DNA from: DASXHZ01 sp036488085
GTDB taxonomy: Bacteria > Acidobacteriota > Thermoanaerobaculia > Gp7-AA8
Reading direction: 5' to 3'
Assembly: GCA_036488085.1 (NCBI GenBank)
Contig: DASXHZ010000066.1
Coordinates: forward strand, 1-61,401
Length of the DNA stretch: 61,401 bases
Within the stretch, counting starts at the first letter, position 1; every line of letters starts with the position of its first letter. Positions 1 through 8,506 of this stretch are shown here, one piece after another. A program made the translations under genes and the position numbers. The notes beneath the pieces are model-generated. The model saw nothing but the letters and a program-made list of their open reading frames with translations. It did no database searches and was not told where the DNA came from.

Positions 1-39
1 CTGCGCTCCACGTGGAGAGCAGACATTCTTGTCTGCTCT
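1..39. repeat. Short palindromic repeat, left copy
   Basis: Bases 16-25 and 30-39 form a perfect 10-bp inverted repeat around a TTCT loop (core GCAGACA-TTCT-TGTCTGC). It is preceded by CTGCGCTCCACGT, which also precedes the copy near 1781. The window edge may cut the left part. It lies just beyond the stop of the gamma-glutamyltransferase gene, so it could act as a 3' stem-loop, but there is no clear T tract. Confidence 0.75.
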
Positions 40-45
40 ACTGGA

Positions 46-1737
46 TCAAAATCCCGCTGCCGCGCCGCTGCGGCGCGGGTCGGCGGCACCGACACGCAGG
101 CCGGTCGCGGGGTCGATCATGACCGCGTTCACCTCGGAGAAGAAGGTGTTCGGCTTCTCGCGGAACGTGTGGCCCATCCGTTCGAGCACGGCGCGGGTGT
201 CGGGGTTGGTGCCGCCCACCTCCCAATAGATCTCGTCGGGGAGCCACTGGTGGTGGATGCGGCCGGCGTCGAGCGCCTCCTGCAGGTTCAACCCGTAGTC
301 GACGAGGTTCACGATCACCTCAAAGACGCCGCTGATGATGCGCGGGCCGCCTGCCGCGCCGACCGCCAGCCACGGCTTGCCGTGGTCCAGCATGATCACC
401 GGCGTCATCGACGAGAGCGGCCGCTTGTGCGGCGCGATCGCGTTCTTCGCGCTCTGGATGAGCTGGTACTCGTTCGGGACGCCGGGACGCGCAGTGAAGT
501 CGTCCATCTCGTTGTTGAGGACGATGCCGGTCCCCTTCGCCGTCACGCCCGCGCCGAACCAGTCGTTCAGCGTGTAGGTGTTGCTCACCATGTTCCCCTC
601 GGCGTCGACGATCGCGAAGTGGGTCGTGTGATCGGGCTCCGGCGATGGCGCGATCCCGGCGCGGATGTCTTGCGAATTCGACGCATGCGCGGGATCGATC
701 GTCTTCCGCCGCGCGTCGTTGTACTCGCGCGAGAGGAGCTGCGCGACCGGCATCTTCACGAAGTCGGGATCGCCGAGGAGTTCGGCGCGGTCGGCGAACG
801 CGCGGCGCATCACTTCGACGAGGAGGTGGAGCGACGCCGCCGACTGGAACGGGATCGACGGCATGTCGTACCCCTCCAGCATCTGCGTCATCTGCACCGT
901 CGCGATGCCGCCCGACGACGGCGGCGGGAAGACGATGAAGTCGTGGCCGCGATAGCTGCCATGCAGTGGCTTGCGGACCACCGGCTTGAATTTGCGGAGG
1001 TCGTCGAGCGTCATGATGCCGGCGTGTGCCTTCATGTCGGCCACGATGCGATGCGCCGTGACGCCTTCGTAGAAGTCGCGGGGGTCGCGTTCGATGCGCG
1101 CGAGCGTCCCGGCGAGCTCCGGCTGCACGAAGCGCTCGCCCATCGAGTACGACTTGCCGTCGCGTAGGAAGATGCGGCGCGTCTCCGGCCACGGATTGAT
1201 CTTCTTCTGCGTGTCGGTCTCGCGGAGGACGCCGGCGTAGTAGTCGCTGACGATGAAGCCGTCCGCGGCGAGCTTGCGCGCCGGCTCGACGAGCTCGCGC
1301 CACGGGAGCTTGCCGTGCCGCTTGTGCACCAGTACGAGACCGGCGACGGTCCCCGGAACGCCGACCGCTTTGTAGCCATCGGTCGACGCGCCCGGGACGA
1401 CGTCGCCCTTCGCGTCGAGGTACATGTCGCGCGTGGCGGCCGCGGGCGCGGTCTCGCGATAGTCGATCGCCTCTTCCTTCCCGTTCGCCTCGCGGACCAG
1501 CATGAAACCGCCGCCGCCGAGGTTGCCGGCCGCAGGCCAAACGACGGCTAGCGCGAAGGCGACGGCGACCGCGGCGTCGACCGCGTTCCCGCCCTTCTTC
1601 ATCACCTCCACGCCGACCCGTGACGCGATGTCGCTCGTCGACGACACCATCCCGTGGTGTGCGCGCAACGGCGGACGCGACGCCGCGAACGCGGTGGTGG
1701 TGGTGGCGAGGAGGAGGAGCGCTACGACCTTACGCAT
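46..1737 (-). CDS. ggt: Gamma-glutamyltransferase (secreted)
   Basis: The enzyme hydrolyses or transfers the gamma-glutamyl group of glutathione and similar peptides, normally in the periplasm. The start at 1737 gives a clear signal peptide (MRKVVALLLL, then a cleavage-like AFAAS); an upstream in-frame ATG at 1797 would add 20 residues encoded by a repeat and is disfavoured. The protein is 563 aa, usual for the family. The proenzyme processing site DHTTHFAIVD is present, with the likely nucleophilic Thr at about residue 371, followed by the small-subunit motif NTYTLNDWFGAG; PPPSSGGI is in the large subunit and PLSSMTP follows. Repeats bracket the gene on both sides. No operon partner is visible. 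Confidence 0.95.
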   Translation of the reverse strand: MRKVVALLLLATTTTAFAASRPPLRAHHGMVSSTSDIASRVGVEVMKKGGNAVDAAVAVAFALAVVWPAAGNLGGGGFMLVREANGKEEAIDYRETAPAAATRDMYLDAKGDVVPGASTDGYKAVGVPGTVAGLVLVHKRHGKLPWRELVEPARKLAADGFIVSDYYAGVLRETDTQKKINPWPETRRIFLRDGKSYSMGERFVQPELAGTLARIERDPRDFYEGVTAHRIVADMKAHAGIMTLDDLRKFKPVVRKPLHGSYRGHDFIVFPPPSSGGIATVQMTQMLEGYDMPSIPFQSAASLHLLVEVMRRAFADRAELLGDPDFVKMPVAQLLSREYNDARRKTIDPAHASNSQDIRAGIAPSPEPDHTTHFAIVDAEGNMVSNTYTLNDWFGAGVTAKGTGIVLNNEMDDFTARPGVPNEYQLIQSAKNAIAPHKRPLSSMTPVIMLDHGKPWLAVGAAGGPRIISGVFEVIVNLVDYGLNLQEALDAGRIHHQWLPDEIYWEVGGTNPDTRAVLERMGHTFREKPNTFFSEVNAVMIDPATGLRVGAADPRRSGAAAGF

Positions 1738-1765
1738 TGCGCGCGGAAGTGTACGGCGCGAGGGG

Positions 1766-1827
1766 GCGCAGACAAGAATGTCTGCGCTCCACGTCATGGG
1801 TCTTGGAGCGAGACATTCTTGTCTGCG
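1766..1827. repeat. Palindromic repeat pair upstream of ggt
   Basis: Two inverted copies of the core found at bases 16-39 lie here. GCGCAGACA and TGTCTGCGC (1766-1774 and 1779-1787) pair around AGAA, and a second copy follows at about 1805-1827 in the opposite orientation. CTGCGCTCCACGT lies between them, as it does at base 1. The unit separates ggt from the end of argJ. Confidence 0.7.
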
Positions 1828-1842
1828 CCGTCTCTCCGTCTC

Positions 1843-3078
1843 TCAACTGCGATAGTCCGCGTTGAGGGAGACGTAGTCGTGACCGAGGTCGGAGGAGAGG
1901 ACGATCGCCTTCGCGTCGCCTTCGCCGAGGTCGAGGAGGATGGGGACGCGCTCGCGGGAGAAGACTTTCGCGGCGTCCTTCTCCTTGTACGGCGCGGGCT
2001 CGCCGTTGACGACGAGTGGCACTTTGCCTGCTGTCAGCGAGACGCGCTTCACGGAGAAGCGTGCGCCGCTGCGGCCGAGGGCGGCGAGGATTCGGCCCCA
2101 GTTCGGGTCGCCGCCGTGGAGCGCGGTCTTCACGAGCGGGGATGTGGCGACGGCGTGGGCGGCGAGCTTGGCGTCACGCTCGCTGCGGCCGCCGCGGACT
2201 TCGAGCTCCATCACGCGCGTCGCCCCTTCGCCGTCGCGTACGATCATCCATGCGAGATCGCGACAGACGGTGTTGAGGGCGCGTTGGAAGTCGGCCAAAT
2301 TATCGTAGCTTGCTCGCCCCTCACCCGGCGCTTCGCGCCATCCTCTCCCGGTGGGAGAGGGGGATGCCGTCGGGAGGTTGCCCATCTTGCCCGAGGCGAG
2401 GAGCAGGACTGTGTCGTTCGTCGAGGTGTCGCCGTCGACGGAGATGGAGTTAAAGCTTTGATCGACGGCCGTTTTCAGCGCGCGTTGGAGCGTTACGGGG
2501 TCGAGGGCGGCGTCGGTCATGACGAAGCTGAGCATGGTCGCCATGTTGGGGTGGATCATGCCGGCGCCTTTGGCGATGCCGACGATCCGGCCGCGCTTGC
2601 CGCCGAGGGTGAATGTGGCCTGCGTGACCTTCGGGCCGACGTCGGTGGTGAGGATGGCGTGCGAGAGGGCGTCGATGCCGGTCGCGGAGAGGCGCGTGAT
2701 CGCGTCGGGCAGCGTGTCGGTGATCTTCTTGTCGGGAAGGACGACGCCGATGACGCCGGTCGAGGCAAGAAAGATCTCGTTCTCGCTGCACTGCAGAAGC
2801 GCCGCGGCGCGTTTCTGGACGCGTTTCGCCGCATCCATGCCGCGGTTTCCGGTCACCGCATTCGCGCATCCGGCATTGACGACGACGCCTTTCACACGGC
2901 CGCCGCTCTTCTTCATCGCGTTTTTCGCGAGGACGACCGGCGCCGCCTGAAACGCGTTCTTTGTGAAGACAGCGGCCGCAGTCGCACCGTCCGGCGCGAC
3001 GATGAGGCCGAGGTCGGGGCGTTTCTTCCGGATCCCGGCGCGCACGCCCGAGGCGAGGAAACCCTTCGGCAGTTTCAT
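1843..3078 (-). CDS. argJ: Bifunctional ornithine acetyltransferase / N-acetylglutamate synthase
   Basis: ArgJ moves the acetyl group from N-acetylornithine to glutamate, making the arginine pathway cyclic. The 411-aa sequence shows family hallmarks: the N-terminal GFLASGV, VVNAGCANAVTG, KGAGMIHPNMATML with the autocleavage site just before the nucleophilic Thr of MATML, and the VRDGEGATR and GGDPNWGRI segments. The start at 3078 overlaps the argH stop as ATGA, implying coupling. Around residues 240-255 an extra loop (PTASPSPTGRGWREAPGEGR) is encoded by a palindromic repeat at 2315-2361, kept in frame between LLLASGK and the conserved FQRAL. It is the last gene of the arginine operon. Confidence 0.96.
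   Translation of the reverse strand: MKLPKGFLASGVRAGIRKKRPDLGLIVAPDGATAAAVFTKNAFQAAPVVLAKNAMKKSGGRVKGVVVNAGCANAVTGNRGMDAAKRVQKRAAALLQCSENEIFLASTGVIGVVLPDKKITDTLPDAITRLSATGIDALSHAILTTDVGPKVTQATFTLGGKRGRIVGIAKGAGMIHPNMATMLSFVMTDAALDPVTLQRALKTAVDQSFNSISVDGDTSTNDTVLLLASGKMGNLPTASPSPTGRGWREAPGEGRASYDNLADFQRALNTVCRDLAWMIVRDGEGATRVMELEVRGGRSERDAKLAAHAVATSPLVKTALHGGDPNWGRILAALGRSGARFSVKRVSLTAGKVPLVVNGEPAPYKEKDAAKVFSRERVPILLDLGEGDAKAIVLSSDLGHDYVSLNADYRS
2315..2361. repeat. REP-like element inside argJ
   Basis: The element starts CGCCCCTCACCCGGCGC and continues through a CTCTCCC/GGGAGAG stem. It is shared with 15454-15498, 15522-15569, 47922-47970 and 52889-52935. The preceding GCTTGCTCG resembles the sequence before the 52889 copy. 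It lies in frame within argJ and codes for a Pro/Gly/Arg-rich loop. Confidence 0.85.
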
Positions 3079-4373
3079 TTCGACGCCACTTCCTTGGAGG
3101 GGCGGACGTCCTCGTCCGCCCGGCGCGGCGAAGCCGCGCTGTCGCGCGGCTGGGCGGACGAGGGCGTCCGCCCCTCCAAGCTGGCCGCCAGTTCGTTCAA
3201 CGTGCCGTTCGCGATCGCTTTGCCGACGATCTCGTGGGCTTCGCGGAAGGGGATGCCGGTGGCGGCGAGCTTGTCGGCGTAGCTGGTCGCGACGAGGAGG
3301 TCGCTGGTCGCCGCTTTCGCCATCCGCTCGCGATTGAGCTGCAGGCCGTCGATCACGGCCGCGACGGCGGGGACGACGTGGGCGATGACGGTGCGGATGC
3401 GGAAGAGCGGCTCTTTGTCGAGCTGCAGGTCTTTGTCGTACGCGAGCGGGAGGCCCTTCAGGATCGAGAGCAGTCCGGTCAGTTCGCCGATGGCGCGTCC
3501 CGCATGGCCGCGCGCCAACTCGAGGACGTCGGGGTTCTTCTTCTGCGGCATCCGCGAGGAGCCGGTGGCCATCGAGTCCGGCAGCTCCGCGTATCCGGCC
3601 TCGTCGCTCGTATAGAAGATCAAATCCTCGGCGAGCCGCGAGAGGTGGATCATCAGCATCGTCGCGGCGAAGAGGTACTCGGCGGCGAAGTCGCGGTCGG
3701 AGACGGCGTCGAGCGAGTTGCGGGTCGGACGGGCGAAGCCGAGGGATTTCGCGATCTGCTCGCGGTCGACGGGGAGCGGCGTGCCGGCGAGCGCGCCGGA
3801 GCCGAGCGGACACTCGTCGCCGCGGTTCAGGGCGTCCTTGAGACGCGAGACGTCGCGGGTCAGCATCTCGACGTACGCGCCGCACCAGAGTGCGAACGTG
3901 ATCGGCTCCGCCTGTTTCGAGTGCGTGTAGCCGGGCATCTTCGCCGGCTCGGCCTTGGCGTTGAGGGACACGAGTAACACTTCGACACGATCGATGGCGT
4001 CGACGCATGCTTTCTTCAGCCAGAGTTTGAGGTCGGTCGCGACCTGGTCGTTGCGGGAACGGCCGGTGTGGAGTTTTCCGGCGAGCGAGCCGACGCGATC
4101 GTAGAGCTTGGACTCGACGTACGAATGCACGTCTTCGAAAGTCGCCGCCGAGGCCGGCGGCGCTACGCTCGGTGATTCGATTTTGACGAGGGCGTTGACG
4201 ATCGCCTCGACTTCCTCCCCCGTCAGCACGCCGGCGGCTCCGATGGCACGCGCCCAGGCAATCGACCCCGCGACGTCTTCCGCGAAGAGCTCGCGGTCGA
4301 AGGCGAAGGAGTCGTTGAGCGCGCGCAGGAGGTCCGACGGCGTGTCGCGGAAGCGGCCGCCCCACATCGTCAT
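3075..4373 (-). CDS. argH: Argininosuccinate lyase
   Basis: ArgH splits argininosuccinate into arginine and fumarate. The 432-aa product starts MTMWGGRF, has HTGRSRNDQVATD near residue 105 and the signature GSSRMPQKKNPD that carries the catalytic Ser loop. Either ATG (4373 or 4367) could serve; 4373 overlaps the argG stop as ATGA. The last ~33 residues (from SLEGRTPSS onward) are not typical of the family and are encoded by a large palindromic repeat at 3093-3180. That repeat also carries translation up to the ATGA overlap with argJ. Confidence 0.96.
   Translation of the reverse strand: MTMWGGRFRDTPSDLLRALNDSFAFDRELFAEDVAGSIAWARAIGAAGVLTGEEVEAIVNALVKIESPSVAPPASAATFEDVHSYVESKLYDRVGSLAGKLHTGRSRNDQVATDLKLWLKKACVDAIDRVEVLLVSLNAKAEPAKMPGYTHSKQAEPITFALWCGAYVEMLTRDVSRLKDALNRGDECPLGSGALAGTPLPVDREQIAKSLGFARPTRNSLDAVSDRDFAAEYLFAATMLMIHLSRLAEDLIFYTSDEAGYAELPDSMATGSSRMPQKKNPDVLELARGHAGRAIGELTGLLSILKGLPLAYDKDLQLDKEPLFRIRTVIAHVVPAVAAVIDGLQLNRERMAKAATSDLLVATSYADKLAATGIPFREAHEIVGKAIANGTLNELAASLEGRTPSSAQPRDSAASPRRADEDVRPSKEVASK
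3093..3180. repeat. Long inverted repeat forming the 3' end of argH
   Basis: Arms 3093-3120 and 3153-3180 are near-perfect reverse complements (CTTGGAGGGGCGGACG and CGTCCGCCCCTCCAAG at their outer ends). The centre holds a second GC-rich stem. A related fragment with GGGGCGGACGTCTCGTCCGC lies near 45150. Transcribed, it would make a very stable hairpin directly before argJ. Confidence 0.85.
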
Positions 4374-5611
4374 CGGTTCGCCGCCGCCGTCTTGACTTCC
4401 CTTTTCACTTCCATCGGTGCCAGCCGTTTACGGCCGCGGAGCTGCAAGCCGAACAGCTTGATGAAGCCGGCTGAGTCGGTCACGTCGTAGCCGGTCATGT
4501 CGAACGACGCGAGGTCCTGCTGATAGAGCGAGCACGGCGAGGTGCGGCCGACGACGGTCGCGTTGCCCTTGTAGAGCTTGAGCGTGACCGTGCCGGTGGC
4601 CGACTCGGCGAGCTTGTCGACGAACGCGTCGAGCGCTTCTTTCAGCGGCGAGAACCAGAGGCCGTTGTAGACGAGCTCCGCGTACTTCGTCGCGAGGCGT
4701 TCCTTCTCGTGCGCGCTCTCGCGGTCGAGCACGATCGACTCGAGCGCTTTCAGTGCCGTGACGAGCAGCGTGCCGCCCGGCGTCTCGTACACGCCGCGCG
4801 ACTTGATGCCGATCAGCCGGTTCTCGACGATGTCGGCGCGGCCGACGCCGTGGCGTCCGCCGATCTCGTTGAGCTTCATCACGAGCTCCGCCGGCGAAAG
4901 CTTCTCGCCGTTCACGGCGACCGGAATGCCTTCCTCGAACTCGATCGTGACTTTCTCCGGCGTATCGGGCGCCTGCTGCGGATCGACGGTGAGCTTGAAC
5001 ATCGACGCTTCCGGCTCGAAGGTCGGGTCCTCGAGCGGGCCGCCCTCGTGCGAGAGGTGCCAGAGGTTGCGGTCGCGCGAATACGGATCCTTCTTCGTCA
5101 CCGGCACCGGAATCCCGCGCGCGGTGGCGAAGTCGATGGCGTCTTCACGCGAGACGATCGACCACTCGCGCCACGGGGCGATGACGCCGAGCTCCGGCGC
5201 GAGCGCCTGGTACGCGAGCTCGAAGCGGACCTGATCGTTTCCCTTCCCAGTGCAGCCGTGCGCGAGGCCGTCGCATCCGGTAGCGAGCGCGATCTCGACC
5301 TGCTTGCGCGCGATGAGCGGCCGTGCGGTGGAGGTGCCGAGGAGGTAGTCGCGCTCGTAGATCGCCCCGGCCTTCAGGACCGGGAAGAGATAGTCGGCGG
5401 CGAATTCTTCCTTCGCATCAATCAGGTGGAAGTCGCACGCGCCGGTGCGGTACGCCTTCTCCTCGAGGTGCGCCGTCTCGTCGGCCTGGCCGACGTCGAC
5501 TGCCACGGCGACGACTTCGCAGCCGTAGTTTTCCTTCAGCCAAGGGATGATCACGGAGGTGTCGAGACCGCCGCTGTACGCGAGCGCGACTTTCTTGTAA
5601 GTCTTCTTCAT
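4370..5611 (-). CDS. argG: Argininosuccinate synthase
   Basis: ArgG condenses citrulline and aspartate with ATP. The start MKKTYKKVALAYSGGLDTSV at 5611 carries the N-type PP-loop SGGLDTS and overlaps the argD stop as ATGA; a much longer upstream reading is antisense-like and rejected. GCTGKGNDQVRFE and SREDAIDFA are further family motifs. At 413 aa it has the usual length. It sits between argD and argH in a tight operon. Confidence 0.97.
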   Translation of the reverse strand: MKKTYKKVALAYSGGLDTSVIIPWLKENYGCEVVAVAVDVGQADETAHLEEKAYRTGACDFHLIDAKEEFAADYLFPVLKAGAIYERDYLLGTSTARPLIARKQVEIALATGCDGLAHGCTGKGNDQVRFELAYQALAPELGVIAPWREWSIVSREDAIDFATARGIPVPVTKKDPYSRDRNLWHLSHEGGPLEDPTFEPEASMFKLTVDPQQAPDTPEKVTIEFEEGIPVAVNGEKLSPAELVMKLNEIGGRHGVGRADIVENRLIGIKSRGVYETPGGTLLVTALKALESIVLDRESAHEKERLATKYAELVYNGLWFSPLKEALDAFVDKLAESATGTVTLKLYKGNATVVGRTSPCSLYQQDLASFDMTGYDVTDSAGFIKLFGLQLRGRKRLAPMEVKREVKTAAANR

Positions 5612-6837
5612 GCTGCCTTCTCCTGGTGGATTTCGAGGACGCCGGCGAGGGCGTTGAGGAACTCGACGAACGCTTTTTTCGGTGTGATGTACGGCGGGAG
5701 GAGCCGCAAGACGTTGTCGCGCGCGGTACCGACGACGAAGCCTTTTTCGAGCAGCTCGCGCGCGACCGGCGACGCCTTCCGATCGAGCTCGATCCCCCAC
5801 ATGAATCCCTTGCCGCGGATGTCGACGATCGCCGGCGACTTCGCCTTCAGCGCGTGCAACTGCGACTCGAACCACGTCCCGTAGGTGTTGATGCGCTGCA
5901 GGAGCGCGCTCGCCTTGATCTCTTCGAGCACAGCGAGCCCGAGGCGGCAGGCGACCGGGTTGCCGCCGAAGGTCGTACCGTGGTGGCCCGGCTTGACGAC
6001 GCCTTCGATTGCGTCTCCGGTGATCACGGCGCCGAGGGGAAGGCCGCCGCCGAGCGGCTTCGCGAGGGTTACGACATCAGGAACGATGCCTGTCTGTTGG
6101 AACGCGAAGAGCGTTCCGGTGCGTCCGAGGCCGCACTGGATCTCGTCGAACACGAGCAGCGCGCCGTTGCGGTCCGCGATCTGGCGCGCGGCGGCGAGGA
6201 AGTCGTGCGAGAGCGGAATGACGCCTCCCTCCCCCATCACGGGCTCGAGGAAGATCACGCAGGTATTCGCGTTCACCGCCGCTTCGAGAGCGGCAACGTC
6301 GTTCGGCTCGACGAAGGTGACGTCAGGAACGAGCGGGAGGAACGGCGTCCGATACGCCTCGTGTCCCGTCATCGAGAGCGAGCCGAGGGTCCGTCCGTGG
6401 AAGCTCTCTGCCAGCGCGACGATGCCGCTTTTCCCCGGATTCGCGAGTCTCGCAAACTTCAGAGCCGCTTCGTTCGCCTCCGTCCCGCTGTTGCAGAAGA
6501 ACGCCCTGCGCAACCCACTCGCGCGCACGAGCTCCTCGGCCAGCAGCCCCTGCGCCGGGTGGTAGTAAAGGTTCGAGACGTGCAGCAGCGCGTCGGCTTC
6601 GTCCTTCAGTGTCTTCACGAGCCGCGGATGTTTGTGCCCGAGGACGTTCACGGCGATGCCGCCGAGCAGGTCCCAGTACTCCTTGCCGTCCGCGTCGACG
6701 AGGCGCGCGCCCTTGCCGCTCCGCGGATGGAACGGTGTGCGTGCATACGTGCCGAGGACGAAAGCCGACTCGCGCGTTTCGACTGCCGATGGGGATTCGT
6801 CATGCAGCAACAAGGTTGGTTCCTCCGTTCTCGCCAA
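5608..6837 (-). CDS. argD: Acetylornithine aminotransferase
   Basis: A class III, PLP-dependent aminotransferase making N-acetylornithine from the semialdehyde. The 409-aa protein shows the GGIAVNVLGHKHP N-terminus, FCNSGTEANEAALK, FDEIQCGLGRTG and VTLAKPLGGGLPLGA with the PLP-binding Lys. The chosen ATG overlaps the end of argB by 38 bp; a start further in is possible because the first ~20 residues are poorly conserved. Its position directly after argB in the arginine operon supports argD over general 4-aminobutyrate aminotransferases. Confidence 0.94.
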   Translation of the reverse strand: MARTEEPTLLLHDESPSAVETRESAFVLGTYARTPFHPRSGKGARLVDADGKEYWDLLGGIAVNVLGHKHPRLVKTLKDEADALLHVSNLYYHPAQGLLAEELVRASGLRRAFFCNSGTEANEAALKFARLANPGKSGIVALAESFHGRTLGSLSMTGHEAYRTPFLPLVPDVTFVEPNDVAALEAAVNANTCVIFLEPVMGEGGVIPLSHDFLAAARQIADRNGALLVFDEIQCGLGRTGTLFAFQQTGIVPDVVTLAKPLGGGLPLGAVITGDAIEGVVKPGHHGTTFGGNPVACRLGLAVLEEIKASALLQRINTYGTWFESQLHALKAKSPAIVDIRGKGFMWGIELDRKASPVARELLEKGFVVGTARDNVLRLLPPYITPKKAFVEFLNALAGVLEIHQEKAA

Positions 6838-7498
6838 TGGCGATGCTCTTCACGCCGCTCCGCAATGCATGCAGCGCCGCCTGGAGCTTCGGCTTCATGC
6901 CGCCGCTGACGTTGTCGATCCAGTTCTCGACGGCGTTCGCGTGCAGCGACGAGACGACCGCGCCGTTCTCGTCGAGAAGGCCGGCGACGTCGGTGACGAA
7001 TTCGAGCGAGTCGGCTCGAAGGGCGACAGCAACCGCGGCGGCGGCACTGTCGGCGTTGACGTTGAACGCACCGGCGACGCACGAGATCACCGGCAGTCTG
7101 TCGATGACCTCGACCGGCTTCGCGGCGATGACGCGGCCGACGTTGAGGAGATCGACGCCGTCGATCGGCGGATGCTTCTCCGCGATGAGGAGCGACGATC
7201 CGCTGATCCCTTCCGCGTTCACACCGAGCGCGATCAGCTCTTTGACGATGAGCGGATTCACGGCACGGTCGAGGACGTCCACGACGATCTCGAGCGTGAC
7301 GTCGTCGGTGATGCGGAGGCCGGCGTGCGTCTTCTTCGCGATGCCGCGCTTCTGCAACTCGGCGTCGATGTGTTTCCCGCCGCCGTGCACGATGACGAGC
7401 TGCTCCCCGGCGTGCCACTGGCGCGCAATCTCGCGCAACACCGCGTCGCGGCGCTGCGCGTCGTCGAGAAGGGAGCCGCCGAGCTTGATGACCTTCAT
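6800..7498 (-). CDS. argB: Acetylglutamate kinase
   Basis: ArgB phosphorylates N-acetylglutamate. The start MKVIKLGGSLLDD at 7498 has the amino-acid-kinase KLGGS motif, followed by VIVHGGGKHID, AFNVNADSAAAAVA and VSGGMKPKL. At 232 aa it is shorter than many homologues (about 260-300 aa); it begins directly at the kinase core and lacks the N-terminal helix that arginine-sensitive ArgB proteins use for hexamer formation, so it may be insensitive to feedback (inference). Its ATG shares a base with the argC stop (TGATG), implying coupling. Confidence 0.94.
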   Translation of the reverse strand: MKVIKLGGSLLDDAQRRDAVLREIARQWHAGEQLVIVHGGGKHIDAELQKRGIAKKTHAGLRITDDVTLEIVVDVLDRAVNPLIVKELIALGVNAEGISGSSLLIAEKHPPIDGVDLLNVGRVIAAKPVEVIDRLPVISCVAGAFNVNADSAAAAVAVALRADSLEFVTDVAGLLDENGAVVSSLHANAVENWIDNVSGGMKPKLQAALHALRSGVKSIAIGENGGTNLVAA

Positions 7499-8460
7499 CA
7501 GATCAGCCCCTCCGTCTCGGGATACCCGCACATCCGGTTGAAGTTCTGCACCGCTTGGGAGGCGGCGCCTTTCAGCAGGTTGTCGATGACGGAGACGACC
7601 ACGGCACGCTTGCCGCCGTTCAGGAGCTTGAATCCGATCTCGCACATCGGCGTGTTGACGACGTTCTTCAGCTCCGGCAGCTCGCCCGCCGGCAGCATCC
7701 GTACGAACGGCTTCCCCGCATAGGCCTCGGCATAGATCGCGGCGATCTCTTCGTCGGTGACGGCATGCGTGAAGCCGACGTGCATCGTCGAGAGGATTCC
7801 GCGGACGGTCGGCAACAGGTGCGGGACGAAGACGAGCGTGGCGCGGTCGCCGAGCCGCAGCCCCTGCCGGATCTCAGGCTCGTGACGATGCGTGCCGACG
7901 CCGTACGCCTTGAAGTTGCCGTACAGCTCCGCGAACGACCACGAGACGTCGGACTTCTTGCCGGCGCCGGAGACGCCGCTCTTCGAGTCGCAGATCACCG
8001 GCTGCTCGCGGTCGAGGATGTAGGTCAGCGGCCGGAGCGCGAGGAGGATCGAGGTCGGATAGCAGCCGGGATTCGCGACCAGCCGCGCCTTCTTCAGCTC
8101 ACCGTTGCACCACTCGGGCAGACCGTAGACAGCTTCGCCGAGGAGCTCCGGCTTCGCGTGCGAGAAGCCGTACCACGACGGATACAACGAGGGCGACGTG
8201 AGCCTGAACGCTCCCGACAGGTCGATCACTTTGAGGTCGCGATCGAGCAGTTGCGGGACGACTTCCGCCGACACTTCGTTCGGCGTGGCGAGGAAGACGA
8301 CCTCGGCACCGCCATTCGCGACCGCGTCGACGGAAAAGTCAGCCGACGAGTAGAGGCCGGTGACGCTCGCATGCGGGTGCTTCTTGAGGATGGTCGCCAG
8401 CTCCGCACCGGCATAACCGGTGGCGCCGACGACGGCAACGCGAGCTGAACGAAGTTCCAT
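7498..8460 (-). CDS. argC: N-acetyl-gamma-glutamyl-phosphate reductase
   Basis: NADPH-dependent reductase of the arginine pathway. The 320-aa protein has the Rossmann start VAVVGATGYAGAEL, the active-site Cys in NPGCYPTS near residue 130, and GTHRHEPEI carrying a conserved His. A 46-bp gap separates it from argR upstream. It ends in a TGATG overlap with argB. Length and motifs fit type 1 ArgC. Confidence 0.97.
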   Translation of the reverse strand: MELRSARVAVVGATGYAGAELATILKKHPHASVTGLYSSADFSVDAVANGGAEVVFLATPNEVSAEVVPQLLDRDLKVIDLSGAFRLTSPSLYPSWYGFSHAKPELLGEAVYGLPEWCNGELKKARLVANPGCYPTSILLALRPLTYILDREQPVICDSKSGVSGAGKKSDVSWSFAELYGNFKAYGVGTHRHEPEIRQGLRLGDRATLVFVPHLLPTVRGILSTMHVGFTHAVTDEEIAAIYAEAYAGKPFVRMLPAGELPELKNVVNTPMCEIGFKLLNGGKRAVVVSVIDNLLKGAASQAVQNFNRMCGYPETEGLI

Positions 8461-8506
8461 GACGATTTCTCCTATGAACGGTGGCGACGGGTGAAAACGG
8501 GTCGCG

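Noticed and set aside
46..1797. ggt start at 1797
   Set aside because: The extra 20 residues are encoded by the palindromic repeat and would bury the signal peptide.
1654..3282. Long plus-strand reading frame antisense to argJ
   Set aside because: It is a by-product of high GC; the minus-strand frames carry clear ArgJ motifs while this one matches nothing.
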